The notes under the pieces were generated by a model. The model was not told where the DNA came from. It saw only the letters and a list, made by a program, of their open reading frames with translations, and ran no database searches. The position numbers were made by a program, and so were the translations under genes. A DNA stretch of 64,000 bases. Origin: Tyto alba (lineage: Eukaryota > Chordata > Aves > Strigiformes > Tytonidae). The stretch's first letter is position 1. Each line of letters begins with the position of its first letter. Below are positions 43,780 through 57,081 of this stretch, piece by piece. Where the stretch lies: NCBI RefSeq assembly GCF_018691265.1, contig NW_024881316.1:10972819-11036818 (forward strand). Reading direction: 5' to 3'.

Positions 43780-46700
43780 TTTATATTCTCTGGAGCAGCA
43801 TTCAGCTCCTGGGGCCACGCAGCCTCCTCCATCCTCTGTATCACCTCGCCACAGTGAGGGATCAAAAACTAGTTTCTCTCATGTTGAACCTCTCCACTGC
43901 AGTAAGGGTTCAGGCAGGAGCAGCCCTGCCTGCAGCAGGCACAGGGAACCATTCCCAGGGCTGTTCAAATTACTGAGTGTGGTGGTGGCATTTTGGTTTG
44001 AAGTTTGACAATGTTGACTGTAGCTTCCCCAAGGAAGGGCCTGGATATCCCTGGTTTAAATTCCCTATGAGTGCCTTCTGTGGTGCAAATTTAGTCACAA
44101 ATACACAGCTCAGAGTAGCGAAAGACAAAGGTGATATACCATAATACACCATTGGGAAATATCGTAGCCAGATGGCCGATATGTCTAGGAGAAAATAAAA
44201 GATGGGCATAGACAGTAACAGAGCTGCTCATCCAGACTGCAAGCTGATCTCAAGATGCTAACACTCTGCCTTGCCTTCTATTGTCTCCCAGCCTTCTCCC
44301 TGACTGGTAAGTCCATCACTACATCTCTACACTGGAGAACATCAAAAAATATAAATCTCCATAACTATGCCTGGTTCTTTCCGTTGACTGAGTTGTTTCA
44401 GGCACAAATGTATGTTAGAACTTTTCTCATATGTCTAAGCATAAGTTCATAGCTGGGGAAAGACACTCCACTCTGATTTTATGCTTTTGCTAGAGGGTGT
44501 CTCCCCACCTTCAGAACATCTATTTCACAACTGGGAGTGAGAATCGGAGTGAGTTTGCATGGTGGGTCTACATGGCTTCTCTATAGAAATAACTCTGAAA
44601 GCAGTGCATCATTTGTGTGGTTGTCAGGATGGCCTCCCAAACTGGAAAACAGTGGCACAAAAGCCACCAAGAAGAGTATCCCCAAGATAAGAACAGTTTC
44701 CAGGAAATTGTGGGTGGTTGTGAAAATTATGATTACGGTTCAGTTAACAGACGAAGATAAGTTTCTTCTCTTTGCCAGTGGTCAGGCTCCCTGTTGTCAC
44801 CTGCAGGACTTCTGCTGCAGATTAATAAATAGGATGACATGATCTCAGATAGGTATGCCTCTGCTCATCCTCTTCCTCTCAGCTACATGCAGTCAAAAAC
44901 TCTGTGAAATCCTACTGGGACCCCTTGAGAAATGTTCTTACTTACTTACTTTAAAAAAAAAAAAATCTATTCTAAAACAAAAAAAAAAGAAAAATTTGTT
45001 GATTAAATAAGTTATGTTCTGGAAAATACCACTGGCCACCTCTAGGAAATCCACAACGACTGTTCCTTTGTCCAGGGTTTGTGTCTTTGGGTTATGTCCC
45101 ATTACAGAGTGCATACCTTTGTGGATGCTCACTGTTATCTTTGCTGCTTTATTTGCACAGGGAAACAGTGTCAACATTCCATGGTTCGGGTTGTCTAGAG
45201 GACAGGGAAGCAGTAATGGAAGACTTAGTTCTTTCAGAAATAGTGTCCAAACAGTGATTATTAGAGCTGAATAATTCAGAAAGTTTTCAGATAATCTTAG
45301 CTTAGGCCCTGATCTTCCCAAGACAATGCTCATACTTCATTTTTTGCTTGCACAGTCACACTGAATCCAATGGGAGCTGGGCACCACATTTAAAACTAAG
45401 ACTATCATAAATCACCTTTCTGCAACAGGGCCTCAATCACAGTCTTTTCATAGATATTCCGTGGGAAAAAAAAAAATGTAAATAAGTTTGTGTTGGCCTC
45501 ACTTAAATTCCTTTTGTGCTAATTTTCTGTGACAGTTGGGGGAATAGAACCTTTGGTAACAAAAAAAAAAAAAAAAAACCACAACAAAACAAAGCACAAG
45601 GGAACAGGTTTTAAAGCCACATATGTAAGTTCTTGTGAAAACCCAGATGTATGTTTGCATAAACAAGGATTCAGGCTAGGTATTTGCACAGTGTTCCTGT
45701 CAGGAAACAGAAACGATGCATATGATTTATCAGAGCTCCAGCAACTATATACCATGGATATTTGCTTTCAATCCACAGAGTTAAAGATTAGAAAAGGTAT
45801 CTGTTGAATTCATTTGAATAACAAATAGACCGGGGAATCACAATCTGTTCTCAGCCATTCAATGGATGAAGAACAGTAATTCATTGAATATATTAGTCTC
45901 TCAATTCTAGTAATTATTAGAGCAGAGTTAGAGATTTGAAAATAATAATTTCAGGAGCTATACATTATTTCTATGAGCAACTGATAAGTGATGTTAGTGT
46001 ATGTACTTCTCGGCTTCTGGCTCAGTCACAAGTAGTTCATAACAAATCCTCCCCACTTGCCGTTCAGTGGCAGGATGACAGTGTACTCAGCCAAGCACAG
46101 GTATAAGGATTTCTAAGATCAAAGCAAGAGTTAGCTACATTATTCATGTGGTATTAGATTTTTGACCCCTGGTTGTAACTCACATATTACAGTTACAAAA
46201 CTTAGTCACCTATAACATTTGCAAGTGAGTTTCAGCAGCCATTTGAACAGCTGAGCTAATCTGTACTGACAATACACAGGGAAGGAAATCCTGGACATTT
46301 TCCTTTTGCATGAAAGCATGAATGAAAAGACTTCAAGGACAACTGGTAGAAAAAAAGCAAAAGCACTTTCGGGAGAACAGAGACAACACTGGAGATCTGT
46401 CAGCAGCTGGTATTTTCACGATCAGTGTTCAATTTTTGCTGAATTTGGTCAGAAATTAAGGCAGGTTTTTCAACCCTCCTATCAGGCAGCTTTTCCCCAG
46501 AGTGTCCATCCCTTTGGCAGCCCCTGCGAAGAGGTGATGGGGTCCTGGGCTCCAGCACCCTTGGCTGCCAGAGGGGTCTCAGGAGCCCTGGGCTCCTGCT
46601 GCCCCACCAAGGGCACTGGGCTCCCAGAGGCTCCCACCAGTGGGGACGGGGGGCCGTGGCCTCACCCGTCTGCAGCCTCACAATTTGCAAACCAGGTAGA

Positions 46701-47772
46701 AGTTCTGCAGCTGTGTCTCACAGAGAGGATTTAGGAACTAGTCATTCTTCCCTCAGAAGCCATTTCACCAACTCAAGTTAGAAGCAGCTGGATGCCTACA
46801 GAAAAATCTGGAAAACCAACATTACATGTGGAAAGAAGAGGACAGAGCACCAAGAGAGATGGCGGATTGCCATTTTGTACTCACCCAATTAATATGCTCC
46901 TTCCTCCATTTGCTCACTTTGTCTTTCCAAGCTTCATAATCTCTGGTGAACAGATCAAGGGGTGGAGCTGAACTGGCAACTGTCACCTTATAACATCGCT
47001 CCTATAAACACATAGTACTAGCACAGGCAGAAGGCACCGTCGTGCTGATCATCATCCTCTGAGTCAGCCATTTGCAAACACCTTCTCCAGGCTGTCATCT
47101 TGCCACTATGAATTCAAAATCTGAGTCAGAACCCAATTTAAACTGCTATAATTAACAGTCCCAAATTAACCAAACCTAGCAGTTTGTCATGTTGCATTCT
47201 CTGCATACATCTCAGTATCTTGTGTTTGGGCTCCTTCGTGCTCCTCTGCTCGGTCCCTTGTGCTGCAAAGCAGCTCGTGCCCAAGGAGCATCAGTGGTTT
47301 TAGGCTCCCGTCAGGGCAGAGTCCAACAGCAGCCAAACAACAAAACTCATCTGTGCTGGATTTCTTTGCTTGTTAAATAGTAAAGTACCAAGCGTGATGG
47401 ACTGGATGCTGCTGCATGCTAATCTATAAATACCGACGAGTAAAAAGGGGATGAAACTTTGCAAGTCGTTTGACAGTGAAACAGAGCTATTGTATAACAG
47501 AGCAGCCCACTGCAACGAGGGAGCTGCCGGGCAGAGCACAGGCTGGCGAGGGAAAAGCCTGGGTGCTGCATAAGGAAAAGAGGGGTGGGAGCATCTTGCT
47601 TCATAGAGAGCCCCAGGAAACTTAGACAAGACAAGATTCCTACATAGAAGGTAACTGTATATCAAACAAGCTAACATGAGCACTTTCCCTTATCGTTTCT
47701 AAATGCTCTTGTTAGGAATGAATGCTTCGCTCTGAGGAAGGACTCCGGTCATTGAGGATGGCTTAGGAGTGT
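43780..47772. other. Unique noncoding sequence, no gene seen
   Basis: No gene is recognised. Simple repeats are a run of 13 A at 44953-44965 with further A-runs to 44991, and a run of 19 A at 45560-45578. A short ccaatgggagctgggcaccac stretch near 45367-45387 again recalls old sauropsid repeats. 46500-46670 is GC-rich with G and C runs. The longest frame (142 codons, 46306-46734) is Pro/Gly/Ser-rich in that patch and looks non-coding. Confidence 0.6.
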
Positions 47773-47820
47773 CCCTGCATTTATTTTTAGGGAATTCCCT
47801 GCATTTATTTTTAGGGAATC
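47773..47820. repeat. 24-bp tandem duplication
   Basis: Two adjacent 24-base copies (47773-47796 and 47797-47820) are identical except for the last base. The unit contains catttatttttaggg. The near identity indicates a recent event compared with the other local duplications in the window. Confidence 0.9.
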
Positions 47821-48499
47821 GCAAATAGGTGATTTATGGACTAACTTGTGTTTTTGCAGCCACAGGTGATGGCATGCCAAGACTGTGGGTGGAAACATAT
47901 TTTTGAAAAAAATGTCTTTTTAAGATTTAGGGAGGATTTTTTTTCCCCCACTTTCTTTCTATTGCTTCCTTTCCTTTCTCTCACCATCCAGTCTGAACGA
48001 TGCATTGAGCTTTTGTGTTTTGTTGTTATTTGTTTTCACAGTGCTGCCTTGAGGCCATCACTAAGAGCTCCTGTTGCTTGACCCAAGTGCTGAGCAAGTG
48101 CAACTGGAGATCCATCTGCTGCCCAGAATTGCTTACAGTTTGCATTGACTGGGAGCATGTGAAGAGATTAACTCAAACTCATACAGCAGGTCAGCAGGGA
48201 AGTTGGGATAAACTCCCTGTCTCCAAATCTGATTTAGGTAGCCTATGCCCTAAACTGCACCGATTCTGCTGTCTCAGCACTTTGCCGTGATTCCTCTCCA
48301 TCCTGCAGCCTGCTATGGATATCCACTGTGCATACTCCTCTGCAAACATACGCCACTGAGCCTGTTGCAATGGATTTTTTTTTTGTGTGTGTGTGATATT
48401 TATACGTTGTTCTACTTCCTTACAGAAATACCTACATGTCAAAAACTATGGAAATTTTTTAAGTCACTGAGAAACCCATGACTCCCATGCTAGTTGCGT
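47821..48499. other. Unique noncoding sequence, no gene seen
   Basis: A short tg dinucleotide run occurs near 48385-48393. Open frames (77-91 codons) show no features. No repeat was recognised. Confidence 0.65.
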
Positions 48500-49275
48500 C
48501 AAACATTCATATTTGGATGTTAATCAATTTGCAGTCTTCTTATGATGTTCTCTTCATTATTTTATCATCAGTTTTATATATCACTACATAAGTGATCATT
48601 ACACGTCTTTGGAGAGAAAGAGAAATATATTTTTGACGATATATTTTTAAATGTCTACGACTATACGTTTCCACACTGAATCAGGAAAGTGCACAGCGTT
48701 CTTCAAATCAAACTTTCATCCTTCACTAGCTATTATAGAATCTGTGTATACACATAATATATATATATAGTATTATATATCTGCATATACACTTACAGAT
48801 GCAGAAAAAATCCCATGGACTTCTCATTTATACTCTCAATGACCAAGCTGAGGAATAAAAAAATCTTGCCTCATCATACATCTTTCTGCTCCAGTGAATT
48901 ATTTTTTATTGATGTTGCAAGTCTTAATTTTAAATCCAGTTTTGATGAAAAAAGTGGCTGATCATCTGCTCTGTTATTATACAAAATATATTTCTATCAA
49001 GTGGAAGGAAATATAATTTGTAAAATGATCAATTACATAATGATTATAGTGGAGAAATACATTCTCTAACATAATTTGTTAAATGGAGGAATTTAATATG
49101 AAATAGTAGATTTCCAAATTTATACAAATAACACCAGATGGTGAGTAGCTAGTTTTAATTAAATTAGGTTTGATAATTATAGCTGTTTAATTTTTAGGTT
49201 TGACTCAGATTAGAAAGAATGTATTATTTCCCTGTAAATTTATTTTTAGTTTCCTTCCAAGGTTGTGAATATTGC
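48500..49275. other. AT-rich block, possible conserved noncoding element
   Basis: A long AT-rich stretch has many taatt/aatta cores (for example 49031-49035, 49155-49161, 49173-49177), an E-box (cagatg, 49135-49140) and a tataatatatatatatag stretch near 48754-48771. It contains no recognisable mobile element, which is notable at this composition. It ends abruptly at a CpG-containing patch (about 49284-49400). The sequence shows composition and motifs only. A regulatory role is conjecture that conservation data could settle. Confidence 0.35.
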
Positions 49276-50404
49276 ATTATTTGCCGCGGTCTGGAGCAGC
49301 AGAGAGCTGTGGTCAGCTTCCTGGCAGCTCATTTCGGCCTCCTCGGTCCCGCTTCAGCAATCCAGAGGGTGCAGCGTGTTGTGCCTGGGCTGGGACCCCC
49401 CTGACGGGAGTCAGGGGGAGTTTTGCCAATGGAAGCAGGATGGAGTTTCTGCCACAGTGCTGGAATATGTTTTCACAGCCCAGTCTATTGGCTCCGGCAC
49501 TGCATTTCAGCTGCTTTTGAGCAAAGGAAGAAGCCGAATGAGAATGATGTCTTTGCGGTTGCGTAGAGCCAGATGACCCATGCTCGGCCACTTGCAGCTC
49601 CGTGCTGTGTCTGCAGTGACCTATTTACACACGCACACACTTGCACTCGCTGTAGCTTGTGCCCTCTGACATTTTGTCGGGGAGGACCGTGCAAGGGCGA
49701 AAGCCTGGCCAGCCACACACAGCAGTAAAGCAATGAGCCCTGGGGCTTGTCCTCTGCTCTAACGCACCCTTTCTCATCACTGCTGTTTTCCAAAAGTTCA
49801 TCTGGTCTGCCCCCAACTTCAAGCTCACTGCGTCCCAATCAGTCCACTGAGCCATGGAAATATGCTTAAAGCTACAAATGTGTCCAAGTCCTTTTTAGAC
49901 TAATGAACAGAGTCCAAAGCCTATCTCGCAGGACCAACTCCCTGATAATCAATGCTCATGATCCCATGGGAATCACCTCCTGCCGCTCGATCAAGCCAAG
50001 TGTAACATGGCCAAATCGGGACCTGTATAATTAAGTCCATTCTCATTTACAGGTTTTGCAGTTTCAGCTACAAGCTCAAACAAATGCTTTCATCAACTTT
50101 TTAGTCACATCTGCAAAACAGGTGTTGGCTTCAGTGATGTCTGGGAATGCTCAGCTTCTCTCCAGCAATGAGAAGATGCAGGTAGAAATATCCATACGGG
50201 AGTAACTGTGGGACATTTGCTCCTTCGGGCCTGTCTGATGCTCAGTGGAAGGACTCTTCAAGTGTGAATGAGTTTGTGGCATGCTTCTCAATTGCTTGAG
50301 CCGTTAACCCATCTCTTGGAGCCTGTACGCCATAAAAAGAGGTGGAGTGGGGTGAGGAACAAAGAGGTTTGGTTCATCGGATTATCATAGTTCAAAGGCA
50401 CTTG
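49276..50404. other. Noncoding sequence with a GC-richer patch
   Basis: 49280-49410 is GC-richer with about 7 CpG. Overlapping open frames (61-117 codons on both strands) have no recognisable domains. No promoter motif was identified. The rest, to 50404, is mixed. Confidence 0.55.
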
Positions 50405-50472
50405 AAATATTGTAATTGTAATTGAATATTGTAATTGAACATTATAATTGAGAATTGGAATATTGCAATTAA
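50405..50472. repeat. Degenerate AATATTGTAATTG tandem array
   Basis: About four to five imperfect copies of a 13-14-bp unit (aatattgtaattg and variants such as aacattataattg) stand in tandem. Each carries an aattg core. The array is short and diverged. It resembles in motif the longer array at 62.0-62.3 kb. Confidence 0.8.
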
Positions 50473-53380
50473 AAAACATGTTTGGGATCTGCTTATAACT
50501 CCTGAAAACCATCAGATGTTTATGACTTCTAGCAAAGAACATTTTAGACTGCAAGAAGCCAATCCAAGGGCTTACTTGCCATTTCAGATGACATTATGAA
50601 AGTTAAAAGATGCCTTAAATCATCTCCCCTCCACTGCAGCTTGCTTAGAGCCAGCACCTGGGCTTGCACGCAGGCAAGGTGGTGCTGTCCTGCCGCCTCT
50701 TTCTAAAGTCCTTTTTCTTTTATCTCAGTTTTCTCTCAGCAGGGTTCTTCTTCCATTATCTGTCTACTGCAAATCCTGTCTCCTGTGTTGCTTTATTTTT
50801 TTGTGTGTGCTGAAAAGTGGCCTCCCTGAATTTGTATTATATTGATTATGTAAATCAGCACTTCTCTTCTAGATTGCTTTTTCTTTGTGAACCGGGAGTA
50901 TAATTTGCAGTCTTCTACCTAATAATTGTGAGGATAATTTGAGCTGTCTCTTTGTGAAGTCATCAGTGACTGTTTTAATTTCCATATGTGAGCAGTGCTC
51001 TTTTTTTTTTTTTTTTTTTTTTAACTTTTTCCCTAATCCTGCCTGAACTACTGGATTGATTCTGCTGTTCATAATAGCATCACCTGAAGCATATTTTGGA
51101 ATTTCCACTGCTAGTGAGATTGAAATTTCTCTACAATGTGACAGGTTTTTCAACATTTCCAGAAAAGACATAATCTCATAACTATCAGCCTGACAATAAA
51201 ATTATCTATCTGTAATGGAAAATTGAAGACTCAAATATGGTCATTTTTTTCACTGCAAAAATGTTTCAAAAGGAAGTAAAACAATACCATTTTGTTGTGA
51301 ATACTACATGTCTTTCATCGACTTGAAATGCCAGCTATAGATATCAAAATTAAAATAATGAGAGGTTCATGACATACTGTTCTTCTATTCAGCACCGAAT
51401 TCAACCCACTTACGAAGTGCCATGTATCACATTTAACAGCAAATGAGATTTAATAAATCTATTCACAAGGTTTCTAAAGGATAAAGGAAAAAACCTAACA
51501 GCCTCTTACTGGCAAGTGTCTCAGAAAATAAGTCCATTGCTTTATTATGTCATTTTTTAAAAAAGCACTGCAGGCGGTTTCTTTCTCCCTTGTTGATATG
51601 ATATTGGTATTGGCTAACCACTGAAAATATGCTGAAAGTTTTATAAAATACAGGTGGATAGGAACTCTGAGCCAATATGTTTGGGTGTGAGATTCTAAAC
51701 CAGCTCTCTTTGGTGCCAGTGGTCCTCTGGCGAGAGCTCCCAGAGCACCCAGATTCTGTGCAGAGCATAAAGCCAGGATGTCTCTACAGTGCCCTGGGCA
51801 GGACTAAGGAAAACATGACCATGGCTCTCTCTTCAGCTTTCCATTCCAGATCAGGTGTTTCAAACCCACCCCTGTGGAAAATCCATGTAAGATGTGGTTG
51901 TGATTGAACTAGTTTCTTTGGGACCGAGTTTCACTAGGAATTGCACCATCAAAAAAAGAGATAAATCTCTTAAACTGCAGCAAAATCTAAAAAACTCTCT
52001 CAGATTTCTCACAAAAGCAGTTCTCCACAAAAAAAAACAAAAAAAAAAACCAAAAAAAAACAAAAAACCAAAACAAAACAACAAAAAAAACCCCAACTTA
52101 TGTTGACTAAGGAGTTTTATTTTTACAAACTCACAATATTTCCTTCCTTTTAATAAAAAAAGTATCAAATGCTACATAGACTTTTCTAAATACAAAGTAG
52201 TTTGGAAAAAGTATCAGTATGTTCCATTCCAAAAATGTCCAAAATGGATGACATCTTGACCCAATCAATATGCTTTTTTTATTTCTGTCTGCAAGAGAAA
52301 TGTCATTGTAATTAGTACATTTTCATGAAATATTTCCCTTTGGACAAACTGGCATTTTCTAATGAAAATACTCTCTTAGAAAATTTCATATTGATGCTAC
52401 TGTTAACACACCACTCAGTTACACCTGCAAATAAACTCACACATCTGGGCTCTGTTGAAATCAGTGGTAACTGTCAGAGGCTTCAAAGAGTCCAGAATTA
52501 CAAATGTGTAGGTACACGTGTATGAATATACGTATCTGTATCATTTATGTGTATCATCTATCTTTTACATATCTATACCTAGATAATTATAGCTCTTGCT
52601 ATATACACACCAGGAAAATGACTGGTCTAACAGATGGGAGTCCTGCAGGAAACCCTAAGAAGAGCCAGGGTTGGGGGAGAAGCGAGGCAAAGGCATATGT
52701 TTTGTTGTAGCTTGAATTACCAGAGAGCTAATCCCCAGGAAGGGGGTACATTTGACCTTCTGCAGCATGGGGAAGGTTAACCTTTAATATTTCTCAATCA
52801 ACACATTCCCAAAGAAACTTTCTGTTTCATTGCAGTATTTAAAAAGCATCAAGATATTTGCATTTTTAGCAAGATGCAGATTCTAGAGGACTTTTTTTTT
52901 TTCAGCACTAGTCATGCAATTTGTCAACACTGTACTAGCTGAACAGTCAGTCAAATGATACTCTCTTAATTGTTGAAATGTGGCCAGTTTCCCAAATTTA
53001 AACAAAGTGTCCCAAGATGTTTATCTTCATTTTTGGTTAATGGTTTGAATGTGATGTTAAGTATCATCATCAACTGGTAAAAGGTGAAATGATTGAAATG
53101 AATAAGAAATGCTACATTTCAAAATGTATGGAGCAGTATTGCTCCCATGAGAACTCCCTGATAGATTCAGGGTATGGAGAATCAATCCTTTATCATCATG
53201 GCTGCCCTGTTCTTAAATATTCTGACATCAAACTGAATGCTAAAGTATAACACTGCAATATACCATGCAAGTAATAACTTAGTAGTAGAAACTCATACTC
53301 TGAGAAAAAATTTCAGAAGAAGGTGAAGTGGTTTGAATGGTAGGATTGGGGAAAAAAGTGTGAATGACCATTAAGAACAC
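50473..53380. other. Noncoding sequence with homopolymer runs
   Basis: A run of 22 T lies at 51001-51022. An A-rich tract with single and paired C lies at 52028-52095. 52500-52610 is rich in tg/ta steps (tacacgtgtatg type). No gene or interspersed repeat was recognised. Confidence 0.65.
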
Positions 53381-53524
53381 ATTTTCGATGCATGCACAAT
53401 AGCACTAAACACTACAGATACGAATACAGTAGGCTAAGAAATAAGCTAACAAATTTTCAGTGCACGTACAGTAGTACTAAAAAATACAGATATGAATGCA
53501 ATAGGCTAAAAAATACAAATATAT
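53381..53524. repeat. Tandem duplication, 72-bp period, two copies
   Basis: Copy one 53381-53452 and copy two 53453-53524 share, in order, attttc, gcac, agtactaaa/agcactaaa, tacagata, gaat and aggcta. The same residue pattern (S-T-K-x-Y-R-Y-E) appears twice in a frame through them, simply because the DNA is duplicated. The following sequence up to about 53550 may preserve a third, more decayed piece. No repeat family was recognised. Confidence 0.85.
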
Positions 53525-56036
53525 GTTCTCTGTTAGTAGTGCATAAACACACATGTGTCTGTGTCTGGATGTGTGAGTGCATGACTGTGCACATATGTAT
53601 GAAGCAAGGGCACCTCTTTCTCTTTGACATCTACATAGAAATATCTTTCCCAACTAGTTCAGCTTTTGAAAAAGTCAGTAATATTCTTTGTTTTAAGCCC
53701 AGTAAAAAAATCCTCTGAGATTCATCTTCTGTTCTGACCTTAATTCTGTTAGTCATGTCTAGATACTGTAGCAATCTTTAGGTTAAAGTATGATATATTG
53801 CACACATTCAGAGAATGGAAGCTTTAACTTCAAATTTTTCTGCTTTTGTGTATTTATGTCAGAGCTCTAGCATAGCTCTTTCAGTGGGGAAAGAGGGAGA
53901 TTATGAGCTTGTTATCTGGCCGGGAGTTTCTGTACTTCAAAAAATATAGGTTTTGATAAGCTGCCTCCCCAGCAAGGAAATTAATATCCCTGTTGGGTTT
54001 CTTAGGATAGTAGATTCTGTACATGCCAAATATCTCTCTATCTGTCCCTCAGCGTTCTCTGTAGGAAATGTACACATGTATGTGTAAATAGGCGTGTCTG
54101 TACAAATGTGTACAAATACATATGTGAATATTTCTAAGTATATAGTATGATAATTAAAGAGAGTACCTCTGTACATGGAGATGAAATTATATTTGTTCTG
54201 GTTGCCACGTTCTGCAGATTTGTATTGGAAGCTCTTAGATTTACTCCATCAACATATCACACAGAATTGGCAAATGAGGCTTCAAAATGTTGGGTTAATT
54301 ACAAAAGCAGAATTGAAAGGTTAAAAAATGTTAATGTACATCACTGGGGCAGCACAACCTATTGAGCACCAACTGATGAGAATTTATTGTGGGAGTTAAG
54401 ACAGGCATGTACCATGAGTATAAGGGGAATTAAAGTGCACCAGAGTGCTCTTTTATATCCAGTACTCCTGATAATGTTCTCACATGCTCACAGTAATAAC
54501 TCTACATTTGATTTTAATTGTTTAGCTGGCTGGACAATGATCTCTATCTATCAAGCACTTACACTATTTAAACTCACCACTGAGGTACCTGGGAACTCAT
54601 GGCAGGCACCCACTGAAATTTCAGTAGTATGGTTGGTTTACAGCCCCTGAATGTTTACCATAATATCTTTACTTTTCTGAACTCTAAGACCATGCCCTGG
54701 GATGACAGGCATATGGTGGGGTCTCTGTTTAATCTGTACAGGGAGTTGAAAGAGCAAACCTCTCCAATGCACCTGCATTCCCTCTGTGTGGCTAAAGGAA
54801 CAAGCATGATGTTTCTGTTATAAAAGACTTCACTGCTTGCATTAGAGATGGCAGTGAAGTAGCCTGAGGGATATGCTTGTGTGTTGTGCTAACAACATAT
54901 GTTAGATCTATGACAACATCCTCTTCACTCGCTCTCACAGGTGCTTTAACGAGAGCCGAGACACAAAAGCTGGTGGTACCTGCTCCAAGGGGAGAAGCGT
55001 CGGGACCAGAGGTGAATGCTGGAGACAGCTTCCAGAAATGGAGAACATGAGTTACATGCCATGCATTTGTTTGGTTTCAGGGCTAGCGGTAAATCCAGAC
55101 CCCTGGTAGGACCTAATTACCTCCCATCTGAACACTAACTCAGAAGCTAAATGCTGTCGAGGAGAGATGGGGACTCATTTCCAAGAACACAGGCACAAAC
55201 ACATTTTTATTGGCCATAGAGAATGGTACTGTGTGTGCCAATATAGCATGGATGTCTGACTCAGAACATAAAGTGCAGGTGCCAGCAGCAAGAAGATGCT
55301 GCTAAGAAATACCAGCTCTCTGGGACTGCAAAGTATCAGCTGTCTGGGGAGACCAGAACTGAGAACAGAAAGAGCCGCTGATGACTGAAGACATGTTTTC
55401 TTTGACATCTCATCAGCTCCCCTCGTGCTCTTCACCCTGGAGTCGGAGTACAGAGCTGTGGCAGCAGGAGTGATGGAGCTGCCCCCTCTGAAACTGATCC
55501 AAAAACTCTGACCTCCTTTTTTTTCTCAGGGAAAACTGCAACCTCAGACACTCTTCATCCGCATAGGAGAGGAGTGAGAGGACAGCGTTAGATAAATGCA
55601 GCTATTCCTCTCACCTCATGGGGTGTTCCTGGAAGCAGATAAGACCTTGTGGCTTGCCCTCATCCCTGGAGTCTGCCCTAGGAGGTAATCTTCGGAGAAA
55701 AGAAAATCAACAGCATTACTATATTTTGTACAGTGCCTTGCACAAGTGCATCCCTGATCTGACTGGGCCTTTGGGCACACCAGACCTACAGGTAATAACA
55801 ACAAACAGTGACTGTCTCTGAGGATAAGAGTGGGAAATGAAATTGTCTTTGGATAAAAATAGTTCCTTTTGATTGTGTATTTTCTGCTGGCTCTTTGCCT
55901 TCAGGCAACATATGACAACGTGAGGAGCAGGTTTTTTTTATCCCCTAGGCAATGTTTTATTGCTCTCTGCCTTAAAGTCAGTCAATATTTGTAATTATCT
56001 GTCCATCTCACAGGTAACCACAGGACTTCTTGGAAA

Positions 56037-56068
<32 letters not shown>

Positions 56069-57081
56069 AGAATTAAGATGGCAACACAGTTTCTGACAAG
56101 ATTTGGAGAATTAAGATGAGAAAAAGCAGGCTGGTGGGCTTAAACCTCCTGCACTGATCCGAGAGACTTTCTTGTTTTATACATCCTTCTGATCCTTTAT
56201 ACTTTAATGCTATGCTTACTATGCAAAACCCATGTAGGTGCAAGTGTATGTCTTTCTGTGTGTATGCACTTGCATATGACTATATTTGCTTATTTGCATG
56301 TGTATGAATACATGCAGCGTGTGTGGGTGGTGAGAAGCTAAAGGAACATTTTCAAGGTTGACAAGACCAAAATTTGATCCTCCTTCAACTGGCTGGGTTT
56401 TTCTATGTGCGTGCTGAGGCAGCAAGAGAAAGAATCCCCTTTTGGGCTGAAGGATGCAGCTAGACCGAGGCTGCAGGAGGATGAAAAACCCCGGCTCATC
56501 AGCTTGGTGCCGAAGAGTTAACTCAGCACACGGGGTTTTGTGCTAGCACGGTTATGCTGTGACAAGCCTCGATAGTACAGACGTCTTCTCCTCCCTGGTG
56601 CCCAATGCGAGCCAGCAAAAACTTGCCTGGAGACGAGGCACTCGAACTCTGCACGCAGGATCCGAATGGCCTGCGTCCCTTGCCAGCTATCAGTGACAGA
56701 GCTGACACGGGAGAGGCAAGAGAGGGCACAGCTGGCATGCAAACCCCTGCCATCAGCATGCCCGCATCTGCTGAATCTGTTGTGAGCAGTTCATCCAGCT
56801 GGGATTTTAATACAGCTACATCCCTCCTTTTGGAAAGTGGTATTTTTCCCCCCTTGATAATAGAGATGTGAAAAAAAGACACAGCACCAAATTAAATGTT
56901 TTTAGGGTAGCACACGTGTGTGAAATTTTAGGCCTGTTGACTTTGGCAGGGTCCTCGTAAGAAATTAGTACAAAATTAGTGGCATTTGTTGTTCTGAAAG
57001 GCCGTCAGCCACAAAGGCAAAGGCAGGCAGAGGGAGAAGCAGCCTGCTGATGCAGGGCCCAATCCTGGAGATCCTGCCTGC
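53525..57081. other. Noncoding sequence with tg/ta-rich stretches and a poly-A
   Basis: 53555-53605, 54065-54130 and 56230-56325 are rich in alternating tg/ta/ca steps typical of decayed dinucleotide repeats. 22 A lie at 56034-56055, then one G and 13 A to 56069. No exon is recognised. Frames of 119 codons (56523-56882, minus) and less are featureless. Confidence 0.65.

Noticed and set aside
53392..53550. Protein with internal repeats (S-T-K-x-Y-R-Y-E twice)
   Set aside because: The repeat is a direct consequence of the 72-bp DNA duplication. There is no evidence of coding selection, such as synonymous-biased differences between copies.
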